NCBI GenBank assembly: GCA_900539915.1
Contig: UQDU01000015.1
Location: 1 to 45,417, forward strand
Direction: 5' to 3'
From: an uncultured Bacteroidales bacterium
GTDB taxonomy: Bacteria; Bacteroidota; Bacteroidia; Bacteroidales; Muribaculaceae
DNA: 45,417 nucleotides
Every line of letters starts with the position of its first letter. Positions within the stretch are counted from its first letter, which is position 1. Of this stretch, positions 35,516-41,793 are shown piece by piece. The notes under the pieces were generated by a model, which saw only the letters and a program-made list of their open reading frames with translations, was not told the DNA's origin and made no database searches. Both the position numbers and the translations under genes were made by a program.

Positions 35516-36436
35516 ATGGCAAAACTCAACCATAAGCCCGGAGCGCAGCGTAATGCTTTCAAGCCTGACGCGATAGAGTCTTTCAAGGTGGACGAACCCT
35601 CCACTTTGCTTACATTTCTGATGGGGGCGATGCCTTCGCGTCCGCGCACGGCTGTCAAGGCTCTCCTCAAGTACGGACAGGTCAAGGTAGGTACAACTCC
35701 TACGACCCAATGGGATATGCCTCTGGATAAAGGTGACGAGGTGCATGTCAATTTCACGCGGCCATTCCATGTGTTCCGCAATCCGCGTCTGCGTCTGGTG
35801 TATGAGGACGATGACATCCTCGTGGTCAACAAGGGCTACGGTCTGCTATCTGTCAGCACCGACAATATCAAGGAGGGCACGGCGTATTCCATACTGCGCG
35901 AATATGTCAAGTGGAGCAACCCGGCCAACAAGATATTTATCGTCCACCGTCTTGACCGCGACACATCCGGACTGATGGTATTTGCCAAGAATGTACAGGC
36001 CAAGGATGCGTTGCAGCACAATTGGAACAACATGGTGCTTGAACGCAAGTATCTGGCCGTAGTCGAGGGTATCCCTGAACATGCTTCCGACACAATACGC
36101 AGCTATCTGACCGAAAACGTCCGCCATGAGGTGTATTCCACCGATGTCAAGGGCGAAGGCCAGTTGGCTGTCACGCGATACTCTACATTGATGAAGGGCA
36201 AAGGCCGCGCCATGCTTGAGGTCGACCTTGACACAGGCCGCAAGAACCAGATTCGTGTCCATATGAAAGAGATGGGTCATCCCATAGTGGGCGACAGGCG
36301 TTACGGAGCCGGCCCGAGTCCTATCCACCGTCTGGCCCTGCATGCCCGTACACTCCGCTTCGTCCATCCGGTCACACGTCAGGAGATGGCATTCACTACG
36401 CCGATTCCTGCGGCCTTCCTTTCGCTCGTCCGCTGA
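35516..36436 (+). CDS. RluA-family pseudouridine synthase
   Basis: The enzyme isomerises uridines in ribosomal or transfer RNA. The 306-residue protein has a basic N-terminal extension, an S4-like RNA-binding segment (about 28-80), and the RluA catalytic domain with VHRLDRDTSGLMVFAKN, where Asp147 in HRLD is the catalytic residue. Downstream blocks are ERKYLAVVEG and GRKNQIRVHMKEMGHPIVGDRRYG. It could be RluC- or RluD-like; the exact uridine cannot be read from sequence. It is 14 bases downstream of topA and probably cotranscribed, and it converges with smpB 54 bases further on. Confidence 0.93.
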   Translation: MAKLNHKPGAQRNAFKPDAIESFKVDEPSTLLTFLMGAMPSRPRTAVKALLKYGQVKVGTTPTTQWDMPLDKGDEVHVNFTRPFHVFRNPRLRLVYEDDDILVVNKGYGLLSVSTDNIKEGTAYSILREYVKWSNPANKIFIVHRLDRDTSGLMVFAKNVQAKDALQHNWNNMVLERKYLAVVEGIPEHASDTIRSYLTENVRHEVYSTDVKGEGQLAVTRYSTLMKGKGRAMLEVDLDTGRKNQIRVHMKEMGHPIVGDRRYGAGPSPIHRLALHARTLRFVHPVTRQEMAFTTPIPAAFLSLVR

Positions 36437-36490
36437 TATTCACGTGGCGTGATGCAGCCGCTGATGCGCTGCGATTTGCCGCGACAGAGA

Positions 36491-36943
36491 TTATTTCTGG
36501 AATAGACGGGCCATCGAGCGTTTGTCTTCGCGCTCTTTGATGCTCTGGCGCTTGTCGTATTCTTTCTTGCCTCGGGCTATGCCGATGACTAATTTGGCCA
36601 GTCCGCGGTCATTGATGTATAGGCGCAGAGGCACTATGGTGAATCCCGATTCTTTGCCGTTTTTCTCTATGTCGCGTATCTCCTTGCGGTTGAGCAGCAG
36701 TTTGCGGTCGCGGCGTGACTCATGGTTGTTGTAGGTGCCGTAGAAATACTCGGCTATATACATGTTTTTGACCCATACCTCTCCGTTGTTGACGTAGCAG
36801 AACGTGTCGGCCAGACTCGCTTTGCCGAGACGTATGGACTTGATTTCGGTACCGGTGAGCACTATGCCGGCTGTATAGGTGTCAGATATGGCATAGTCAT
36901 ATGTGGCACGTTTGTTTTTTATGTTGATTTCCTTGAATTTCAT
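36491..36943 (-). CDS. smpB: SsrA-binding protein SmpB
   Basis: SmpB carries tmRNA to stalled ribosomes for trans-translation. The 150-residue protein has the OB-fold motifs NKRATYDYAI, TGTEIKSIRLGKASLADTFCYV, NMYIAEY and the RDRKLLLNRKEI block, and the basic C-terminal tail KREYDKR-type (here KKEYDKRQSIKEREDKRS) that enters the decoding centre. The frame extends upstream, but ATG 36943 gives the family start MKFKEINIKNKRA and overlaps the preceding gene's stop by one base (TAATG). The tmRNA gene itself is not in the window. Confidence 0.97.
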   Translation of the reverse strand: MKFKEINIKNKRATYDYAISDTYTAGIVLTGTEIKSIRLGKASLADTFCYVNNGEVWVKNMYIAEYFYGTYNNHESRRDRKLLLNRKEIRDIEKNGKESGFTIVPLRLYINDRGLAKLVIGIARGKKEYDKRQSIKEREDKRSMARLFQK

Positions 36944-37503
36944 TATTGCAGAAGTAAAGATTTGGATAGCAGCCCCAGCAGCATAGGCGGCATAAGGATG
37001 CCCAGAAGTGCTGTGGTGACAAACCATCCGACTTTGTCCTTGGCTATGCGCAGATACCGGGCGCCTTTCCACATGATTACGAGCACATACAGGGGCAGAA
37101 ACCACAGTATGGGTGTGGAGGCCGGGAGCAATAGGCCGAGCAGCAGCACGATGGCAAGCAGGGCGAGCGAATAGAGAGTGAAGGTGCGTGTGCGGTGCTC
37201 GTCGATTTCGATTCCTTGCTTGACGAGTGTTTCAAGGGCTACCGACATGACGAACGTGCCCACGAAATAGCATACGAAGAATATCGCATATGTCACTATC
37301 ACTAACTCTATCACTTTCACGGCATTGAAATATACCGGATGGTAGGCCCACTGGACCAGCCACGAGAGTGACGTTATCCCTATGAACAGATAATATGATG
37401 CAGCCGTCGGGTAGCGGCGGCGGTCATCGTCGAGCGAAATGTCCTCCCAGCCGTTACGCGGCGAGAGTATGAGTTGAAGTATACATTTGAGAAAGTGGAG
37501 CAT
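36943..37503 (-). CDS. YIP1-like multi-pass membrane protein
   Basis: The 186-residue protein has four or five hydrophobic helices. The start MLHFLKCILQLILSPRNGWEDI, followed by a short charged loop and helices, is typical of Bacteroidetes YIP1-domain proteins of unknown function. Longer starts exist up to 37539, but ATG 37503 gives this N-terminus, and a TAACTTTG box (complement of 37528-37535) sits just upstream. Its stop overlaps the smpB start by one base, so smpB is probably translated from the same message. The role is unknown. Confidence 0.75.
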   Translation of the reverse strand: MLHFLKCILQLILSPRNGWEDISLDDDRRRYPTAASYYLFIGITSLSWLVQWAYHPVYFNAVKVIELVIVTYAIFFVCYFVGTFVMSVALETLVKQGIEIDEHRTRTFTLYSLALLAIVLLLGLLLPASTPILWFLPLYVLVIMWKGARYLRIAKDKVGWFVTTALLGILMPPMLLGLLSKSLLLQ

Positions 37504-37527
37504 ATCTGTGCCTATAGGTTGCCACAA

Positions 37528-37535
37528 CAAAGTTA
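37528..37535 (-). promoter_or_regulatory. -7 promoter element of the YIP1-like/smpB pair
   Basis: On the minus strand this reads TAACTTTG, 25 bases upstream of ATG 37503, so it would fall inside the longer version of the frame and argues for the shorter start. A CAAA at 37550-37553 is too close (14 bases) for a standard -33. Confidence 0.5.
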
Positions 37536-37542
37536 ACAAAAA

Positions 37543-37575
37543 TGGCTGACAAATCCCGATAAATTAGTAATTTTG
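37543..37575 (+). promoter_or_regulatory. Promoter of the DUF5606 gene
   Basis: TAATTTTG (37568-37575) is a perfect -7 box; TGGC (37543-37546), 21 bases upstream, is a poor -33. The start codon is 81 bases downstream. The divergent YIP1 promoter box lies 33 bases away. Confidence 0.5.
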
Positions 37576-37656
37576 CAGCTGTCCGCGTCCTGATGACCCG
37601 GGATGCGGCTCCTGAAAGTATAAAGTATATCCTTATCTCATACATAAGAATTAATC

Positions 37657-38091
37657 ATGCTTCGTAAAATTTTGTCTATATCTGGCCGCCCCGGCCTTTT
37701 CCGTCTTGTCAATCAGGGCAAGAACATGCTCATAGTCGAATCTCTCGCCACAGGCAAGCGCACACCTGCCTATGCACGTGACAAAGTGATGTCGCTCGGT
37801 GACATCTCCATATACACTAATGATGGCGGCGATACTCCTCTTGCCAAGGTGCTTGAGGCTGTCCGTGTGGCCAATGACGGCAAAGCCATAGACATCAAGG
37901 CTATCGGAGGTGAGAAAGAGCTCCGTGAGTATTTCGCTACCATAATGCCTGACTATGACGAAGACCGTGTCTACGGAAGCGACATCCGCAAGCTCTTCCA
38001 GTGGTACAACCAGCTCCTTGAAGCCGGCTTTACCTCCTTCGCCGAGGCAGAGGAAGATGCTGCCGCCGAAGCTGCCGAAGCCGCAGAATAA
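37657..38091 (+). CDS. DUF5606-family protein
   Basis: The 144-residue cytosolic protein matches DUF5606, a conserved Bacteroidetes family of unknown function. It starts LRKILSISGRPGLFRLVNQGKNMLIVESL and continues with a YARDKVMSLGDISIYT segment and the LREYFATIMPDYDEDRVY and IRKLFQWYNQLLEAG helices. The C-terminal 20 residues are an Ala/Glu-rich acidic tail. The N-terminal SH3-like beta segment suggests a binding role, but no activity is known. It is a single-gene unit between a promoter and a strong terminator. Confidence 0.9.
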   Translation: MLRKILSISGRPGLFRLVNQGKNMLIVESLATGKRTPAYARDKVMSLGDISIYTNDGGDTPLAKVLEAVRVANDGKAIDIKAIGGEKELREYFATIMPDYDEDRVYGSDIRKLFQWYNQLLEAGFTSFAEAEEDAAAEAAEAAE

Positions 38092-38113
38092 TACTAATCT
38101 GTAACCAACCCAT

Positions 38114-38162
38114 AGAGAGGCTGCGCCGTGATCAAGTATCCTACGGCGCAGCCTCTCTTTTG
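38114..38162 (+). terminator. Terminator of the DUF5606 gene
   Basis: A perfect 16-bp G/C-rich stem (38114-38129 with 38143-38158) starts 23 bases past the stop codon and is followed by TTTT. Confidence 0.92.
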
Positions 38163-38253
38163 TCTGACAGTCAGGAATACACCCATAGTGATATTCCATG
38201 GCACAATGCCACTAACTTAAGCAGCCTTTAATGCTTGAATGACGTTGTTATAC

Positions 38254-38283
38254 AGTAGGGACATGCCATGGCATGTCCCTACT
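38254..38283. repeat. 30-bp perfect palindrome in a long intergenic region
   Basis: The sequence is self-complementary over its full length with no loop, centred on CCATGG. It lies in the 38092-38659 gap, between the DUF5606 terminator and the orphan-RNA terminator, and resembles a dispersed palindromic repeat unit rather than a terminator. The rest of 38163-38340 holds nothing else I can assign. Confidence 0.75.
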
Positions 38284-38341
38284 ACAAGGGGTGCCTAAGT
38301 CTGCCATTAGGGATGGTGACGTCCCCGGGAAGGGGGTGACA

Positions 38342-38376
38342 AAAAAATCCCGTCGCTCTGGGCAGAGGGACGGGAC
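38342..38376 (-). terminator. Terminator of the orphan RNA
   Basis: On the minus strand, a 7-bp stem (38349-38355 with 38370-38376) encloses a 1x1 mismatch and a further 5-bp stem, and is followed by seven T residues (complement of 38342-38348). It is a strong intrinsic terminator with no gene in front of it. Confidence 0.85.
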
Positions 38377-38497
38377 CGGTTTCTCATTTTACAAACTGAT
38401 GTTTTTATTATCCTGATTATTGAAACGCATTGTGTGCGCTTCTCAGTGTTATATGGTAATTAGAAATAGAAGGTTCGAAAGATTGGTGTTTGTTTGT
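38342..38497 (-). ncRNA. Candidate orphan small RNA of about 155 bases
   Basis: A promoter-like pair (-7 TACCTTTG, complement of 38503-38510; ATTG 19 bases upstream) and a strong T7 terminator bracket about 155 bases on the minus strand with no credible coding frame. The first 40 bases of the predicted transcript are A/C-rich and unstructured, the middle holds a short GCGCAC...TGCGTTT pairing, and the 3' end is the terminator hairpin. The only AUG frame near the end (MRNRSRPSAQ...) runs through the terminator and is not convincing. No minus-strand gene follows, so it is not a leader. I do not recognise it as 6S RNA, RNase P, SRP RNA or tmRNA. Confidence 0.55.
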
Positions 38498-38502
38498 ATT
38501 AC

Positions 38503-38533
38503 AAAGGTAGCCAGTTTTTTTGAATCTGCAATA
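38503..38533 (-). promoter_or_regulatory. Promoter of the orphan RNA
   Basis: TACCTTTG (complement of 38503-38510) matches the -7 consensus and is identical to the box of the initiator tRNA in this window. ATTG (complement of 38530-38533) is 19 bases upstream, the same near -33 as at the tRNA. Confidence 0.6.
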
Positions 38534-38624
38534 TATTGTTGTGTATTTTAACAATTATAAATATCTTTTTAGTGTTTCGGACGCTTAAAGAGCCGTCATA
38601 TGCTCTCATATCGCTCTAATTTGC

Positions 38625-38632
38625 TATCTTTG
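38625..38632 (+). promoter_or_regulatory. -7 element of the sugar-activation genes
   Basis: TATCTTTG matches TAnnTTTG and lies 27 bases upstream of ATG 38660. It falls inside the longer frame that starts at 38600, which supports the shorter start. No good -33 element is visible. Confidence 0.5.
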
Positions 38633-38659
38633 TATCTGATATTTACACGTATTTCATCG

Positions 38660-39388
38660 ATGTCTGACCACATTTTGTTTGTCATACCTGCCCGAGGGGG
38701 CAGCAAAGGTATTCCGCATAAAAACATCAAGCTGTTTGGCGGACGGCCATTGATAGCATATTCCCTTGATGCCGCACGCTCTATGGCGGATGATGCGCAC
38801 ATAATCCTCTCTACTGACGACGAGCGGATAGCGGAAGTGGCGCGAGAGCTGGGCTATGAGACGACCTACCGCCGTCCGGCAGAGCTTGCCACAGATACCG
38901 CCGGCAGCCGCGAGGTGATATTGGACGCTATGGACTATGCCGATTCCAAGGGCATAGAATACGACAAGGTGGTGCTTCTCCAGCCGACATCGCCGCTGCG
39001 CACGGCAGCCGACATCGCCGAGGCTGTCGACGCATATGACTCGCATCCGGGATGTGACATGGCGGTGACTGTCACCGAAGCGGCTTGCAATCCCTACTAT
39101 GATTGCTTTGAGACGGATGCCGAGGGTCTGCTGCATGTCTCCAAGGGTGACGGCAAGCTGACGCGCCGCCAGGATGCTCCCAAGGCGTGGCAATATAACG
39201 GTGCTGTCTATGTGATGCGGCCCGAGTCGGTCAGACGTTATGCTCTCGGGGCCATGCCGCGACGTATAGCTGTGGAGATGCCGCGGTCACGTTCGGTAGA
39301 CCTTGACACTCCGCTTGACTGGACGATAGCCGAGATGATATACAACAATACTCAAAACGAACCGGCAGATGAAAAGCAACATAATTAA
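38660..39388 (+). CDS. CMP-nonulosonate synthetase-like (acylneuraminate cytidylyltransferase)
   Basis: The 242-residue enzyme has the CTP-binding start FVIPARGGSKGIPHKNIKLFGG (about residues 7-28), the STDDERIAEVA segment, LLQPTSPLR (about 110-118), NPYYDCFE, the WQYNGAVYVM block and the C-terminal VDLDTPLDW metal-site motif. These mark the NeuA/LegF/PseF family, which charges sialic, legionaminic or pseudaminic acid with CMP. The next gene, overlapping by 20 bases, is a CBS-nucleotidyltransferase like PtmE of the legionaminic pathway, so CMP-legionaminate is the favoured product by context. The sugar synthase and other pathway genes are not in the window. Confidence 0.88.
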   Translation: MSDHILFVIPARGGSKGIPHKNIKLFGGRPLIAYSLDAARSMADDAHIILSTDDERIAEVARELGYETTYRRPAELATDTAGSREVILDAMDYADSKGIEYDKVVLLQPTSPLRTAADIAEAVDAYDSHPGCDMAVTVTEAACNPYYDCFETDAEGLLHVSKGDGKLTRRQDAPKAWQYNGAVYVMRPESVRRYALGAMPRRIAVEMPRSRSVDLDTPLDWTIAEMIYNNTQNEPADEKQHN

Positions 39389-40421
39389 TAGCAACGCCAC
39401 GCTGCTTGATGCCCTCAGGGCTATAAATGATTTATCAGGGCAGCTGATGACGCTGATTGTCACCGACGCTGACTCTCGTATGGTCGGCACTCTGACCGAT
39501 GGCGATATCAGGCGCGCACTCCTCAGCGGCATCGGCCTTGATGAACCTGTGGCCTCGGCCATGCGGCGTGATTTCCATTCGCTTGATGCCGACAATATAG
39601 ATGTCGCCGCTCTCGCGTCATATCGCCGCAAGGGCATACGCATGATTCCTGTGCTTGATACTGACGGACGTGTGGCGCGTGTGCTTGACACGTCCCGGCA
39701 GTCAACGCTGCTGCCTGTGCGTGCCATAGTGATGGCCGGTGGACGCGGCGAACGTCTACGCCCGATGACTCTCACCACTCCGAAACCGCTCCTTAAGGTA
39801 GGTGACAAGGCCATCATAGACTATAACATCGCCATGCTGGCGGCGGCCGGCATCACGGACATAACCGTGACCACACACTATCTTGCCGAGCAGATTGAAG
39901 AGCATTTTGCCGGTGAGGTCTGCAGCGTGAAGGTCAGGTGCGTGAGGGAAGTTTCGCCGCTCGGCACCATCGGGGCTGTTTCTTTGGCCGATATTCCGGA
40001 GACCGGGACCACTCTCGTAATGAACAGCGACCTGCTGACGTCTCTGTCGCTTGAGGAGATGTGGCTCCACCATCGCGCCACCGGGGCGATGCTGACCGTT
40101 GCGGCCATACCTTACACCATTTCTGTGCCGTATGCGATACTTGACACTGACGGCTGCATGGTGAAATCATTTGTAGAGAAACCATCCTACACCCATCATG
40201 CCAACGCCGGCATATATATGATTGACAACGCTCTGCTGCGCCAGGTGCGCTCTGATGTGCGCACCGATGCCACCGATTTGATCGACAGCGCGTTGGCCCA
40301 GGGCATGCCGGTGTCGTTTTTCCCCATCAACGGCACGTGGATCGATATAGGTGCTCCTAATGACTATGCACGGGCCCAGGAGCTGATGCGTTACCATGAC
40401 GGAAACAAATCGGGCGTGTGA
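39369..40421 (+). CDS. CBS-domain sugar nucleotidyltransferase (PtmE-like)
   Basis: The 350-residue protein joins an N-terminal pair of CBS domains (residues 1-115; the first contains GTLTDGDIRRALLSG) to a nucleotidyltransferase domain (118-345) starting RAIVMAGGRGERLRPMTLTTPKPLLKV and containing VMNSDLLTSLS, FVEKPSY and ANAGIYMID. This order is that of Campylobacter PtmE, the glucosamine-1-phosphate guanylyltransferase of legionaminic acid synthesis, where the CBS part is thought to be regulatory. Mannose-1-phosphate guanylyltransferase-type activities are also possible. Its start lies 20 bases inside the upstream cytidylyltransferase gene, and obgE follows 47 bases later. Confidence 0.85.
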   Translation: MKSNIINSNATLLDALRAINDLSGQLMTLIVTDADSRMVGTLTDGDIRRALLSGIGLDEPVASAMRRDFHSLDADNIDVAALASYRRKGIRMIPVLDTDGRVARVLDTSRQSTLLPVRAIVMAGGRGERLRPMTLTTPKPLLKVGDKAIIDYNIAMLAAAGITDITVTTHYLAEQIEEHFAGEVCSVKVRCVREVSPLGTIGAVSLADIPETGTTLVMNSDLLTSLSLEEMWLHHRATGAMLTVAAIPYTISVPYAILDTDGCMVKSFVEKPSYTHHANAGIYMIDNALLRQVRSDVRTDATDLIDSALAQGMPVSFFPINGTWIDIGAPNDYARAQELMRYHDGNKSGV

Positions 40422-40468
40422 CTGTTAAAATCTATAGTTCCCTACTCACAACACTCTAATAATATTCC

Positions 40469-41659
40469 ATGGCTGATACCAATTTCATAGACTATGTAAA
40501 GATAATGTGCCGTTCGGGCAAGGGCGGTGCCGGCTCGCGTCATTTCTACAGGGCCAAATATGTGCCCAAAGGCGGACCTGACGGCGGCGACGGCGGCCGT
40601 GGCGGCCATATCATACTCAAAGGCAACCGCAATATGTGGACGCTGCTCCCCCTCAAATTCCGCCGGCATATATTCGCCGGCAACGGACAGAGCGGTACCG
40701 GCGGACGCAGCTTCGGCAAGGACGGCGCGGATGTCGTGGTGGAAGTCCCCTGCGGCACTGTGGTCTTTGATGCGGAGACAGGCGATTATCTGTGTGAAGT
40801 CACTGACGACGGCGAGGAGGTGAAGCTCCTCAAAGGAGGCCGTGGCGGATTGGGCAACTGGCACTTCAAGAGCGCCACTAACCGCACTCCGCGTTATGCG
40901 CAGCCTGGCGAACCGGCCATAGAGAAGACCATCATTCTGGAACTGAAACTGCTTGCCGATGTGGGTCTCGTGGGTTTCCCCAATGCCGGCAAGTCCACGC
41001 TGCTGTCGGCGGTGTCGGCGGCGCGCCCCAAGATAGCCGATTATCCTTTCACCACCATGGAGCCGCAACTCGGCATCGTGGAGTACCGCGGCAACCGCTC
41101 GTTTGTGATGGCCGATATTCCCGGCATCATAGAGGGTGCTGCCGAAGGCAAGGGGCTCGGACTCCGTTTCCTCCGTCACATAGAGCGCAATGCTGTGTTG
41201 TTGTTTATGATACCTGCCGATGCCATAGACATAAAAGCCGAGTATGAAGTGCTGATAGGGGAGCTGCACAAATTCAATCCCGAACTGGTCGACAAGCCGC
41301 GTGTGCTCGCCATATCCAAGAGCGATATGCTCGATGAGGAGCTTATGGAGGCCATGGAGGCCGAGTTGCCCCAGGACGTCCCCCATCAGTTCATATCGGC
41401 TGTGACAGGATTCGGACTAACCGAACTGAAGGACAAGCTATGGTCGGCCATAACCGACGAGCGTAATCAGATTTCCACCGCCGATATTATCCACCGTCCG
41501 CTTGACAAGCACCACCGCGTGCGTGAGGAGGATGAATTCATCTTCGAGCAAGCACCCCTGCTCCCCTCTGACGACGAGGATTACGACGAGGATTTTGACG
41601 ATGACGATTATGAGGAAATCGACGAGTTCGATTATCCTACGGATGATATCAAGCTGTAA
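40469..41659 (+). CDS. obgE: Ribosome-assembly GTPase ObgE/CgtA
   Basis: Obg is an essential GTPase acting in 50S assembly and the stringent response. The 396-residue protein has the glycine-rich Obg fold (about 1-160, with GGPDGGDGGRGG and GRGGLGN) and the G domain with GFPNAGKST (169-177), the FTTMEPQLG switch I, DIPGIIEGA (G3) and SKSD (G4). The C-terminal 60 residues are not the OCT domain but a strongly acidic Asp/Glu tail (DDEDYDEDFDDDDYEE). It is followed by a bidirectional terminator shared with alaS. Cotranscription with the upstream sugar genes is possible (47-base gap). Confidence 0.97.
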   Translation: MADTNFIDYVKIMCRSGKGGAGSRHFYRAKYVPKGGPDGGDGGRGGHIILKGNRNMWTLLPLKFRRHIFAGNGQSGTGGRSFGKDGADVVVEVPCGTVVFDAETGDYLCEVTDDGEEVKLLKGGRGGLGNWHFKSATNRTPRYAQPGEPAIEKTIILELKLLADVGLVGFPNAGKSTLLSAVSAARPKIADYPFTTMEPQLGIVEYRGNRSFVMADIPGIIEGAAEGKGLGLRFLRHIERNAVLLFMIPADAIDIKAEYEVLIGELHKFNPELVDKPRVLAISKSDMLDEELMEAMEAELPQDVPHQFISAVTGFGLTELKDKLWSAITDERNQISTADIIHRPLDKHHRVREEDEFIFEQAPLLPSDDEDYDEDFDDDDYEEIDEFDYPTDDIKL

Positions 41660-41671
41660 ATTCTTATAAAT

Positions 41672-41716
41672 CTTATAAGTCGTATAATTCTTATAAGACT
41701 TTATACGAGTTATAAG
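41672..41716. repeat. AT-rich inverted repeat after obgE
   Basis: 16-base arms (41672-41687 and 41701-41716) match at 15 of 16 positions; the unit CTTATAA recurs several more times between 41660 and 41722. It lies between the obgE stop and the terminator. The function is unknown. Confidence 0.6.
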
Positions 41717-41737
41717 ACTTATCCCATCAAATTAGCG

Positions 41738-41779
41738 CGACTCGGGCCGCTGCTGGAGATTCAGCAGCGGCCCGAGTCG
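41738..41779. terminator. Bidirectional terminator between obgE and alaS
   Basis: A perfect 18-bp G/C-rich stem (41738-41755 with 41762-41779) and a 6-base loop lie between the convergent obgE and alaS genes, 14 bases from the alaS stop. The plus-strand continuation is TATTTGTGTG; the minus-strand side is also A/T-rich. Confidence 0.85.
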
Positions 41780-41793
41780 TATTTGTGTGTGTT

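Noticed and set aside
38473..38480. GGTTCGAA, a T-loop-like sequence in the orphan RNA region
   Set aside because: No flanking T stem, anticodon arm or acceptor stem can be drawn.
38600..38659. Longer N-terminus for the cytidylyltransferase
   Set aside because: The extra 20 residues are not family-like and would contain the TATCTTTG promoter box.
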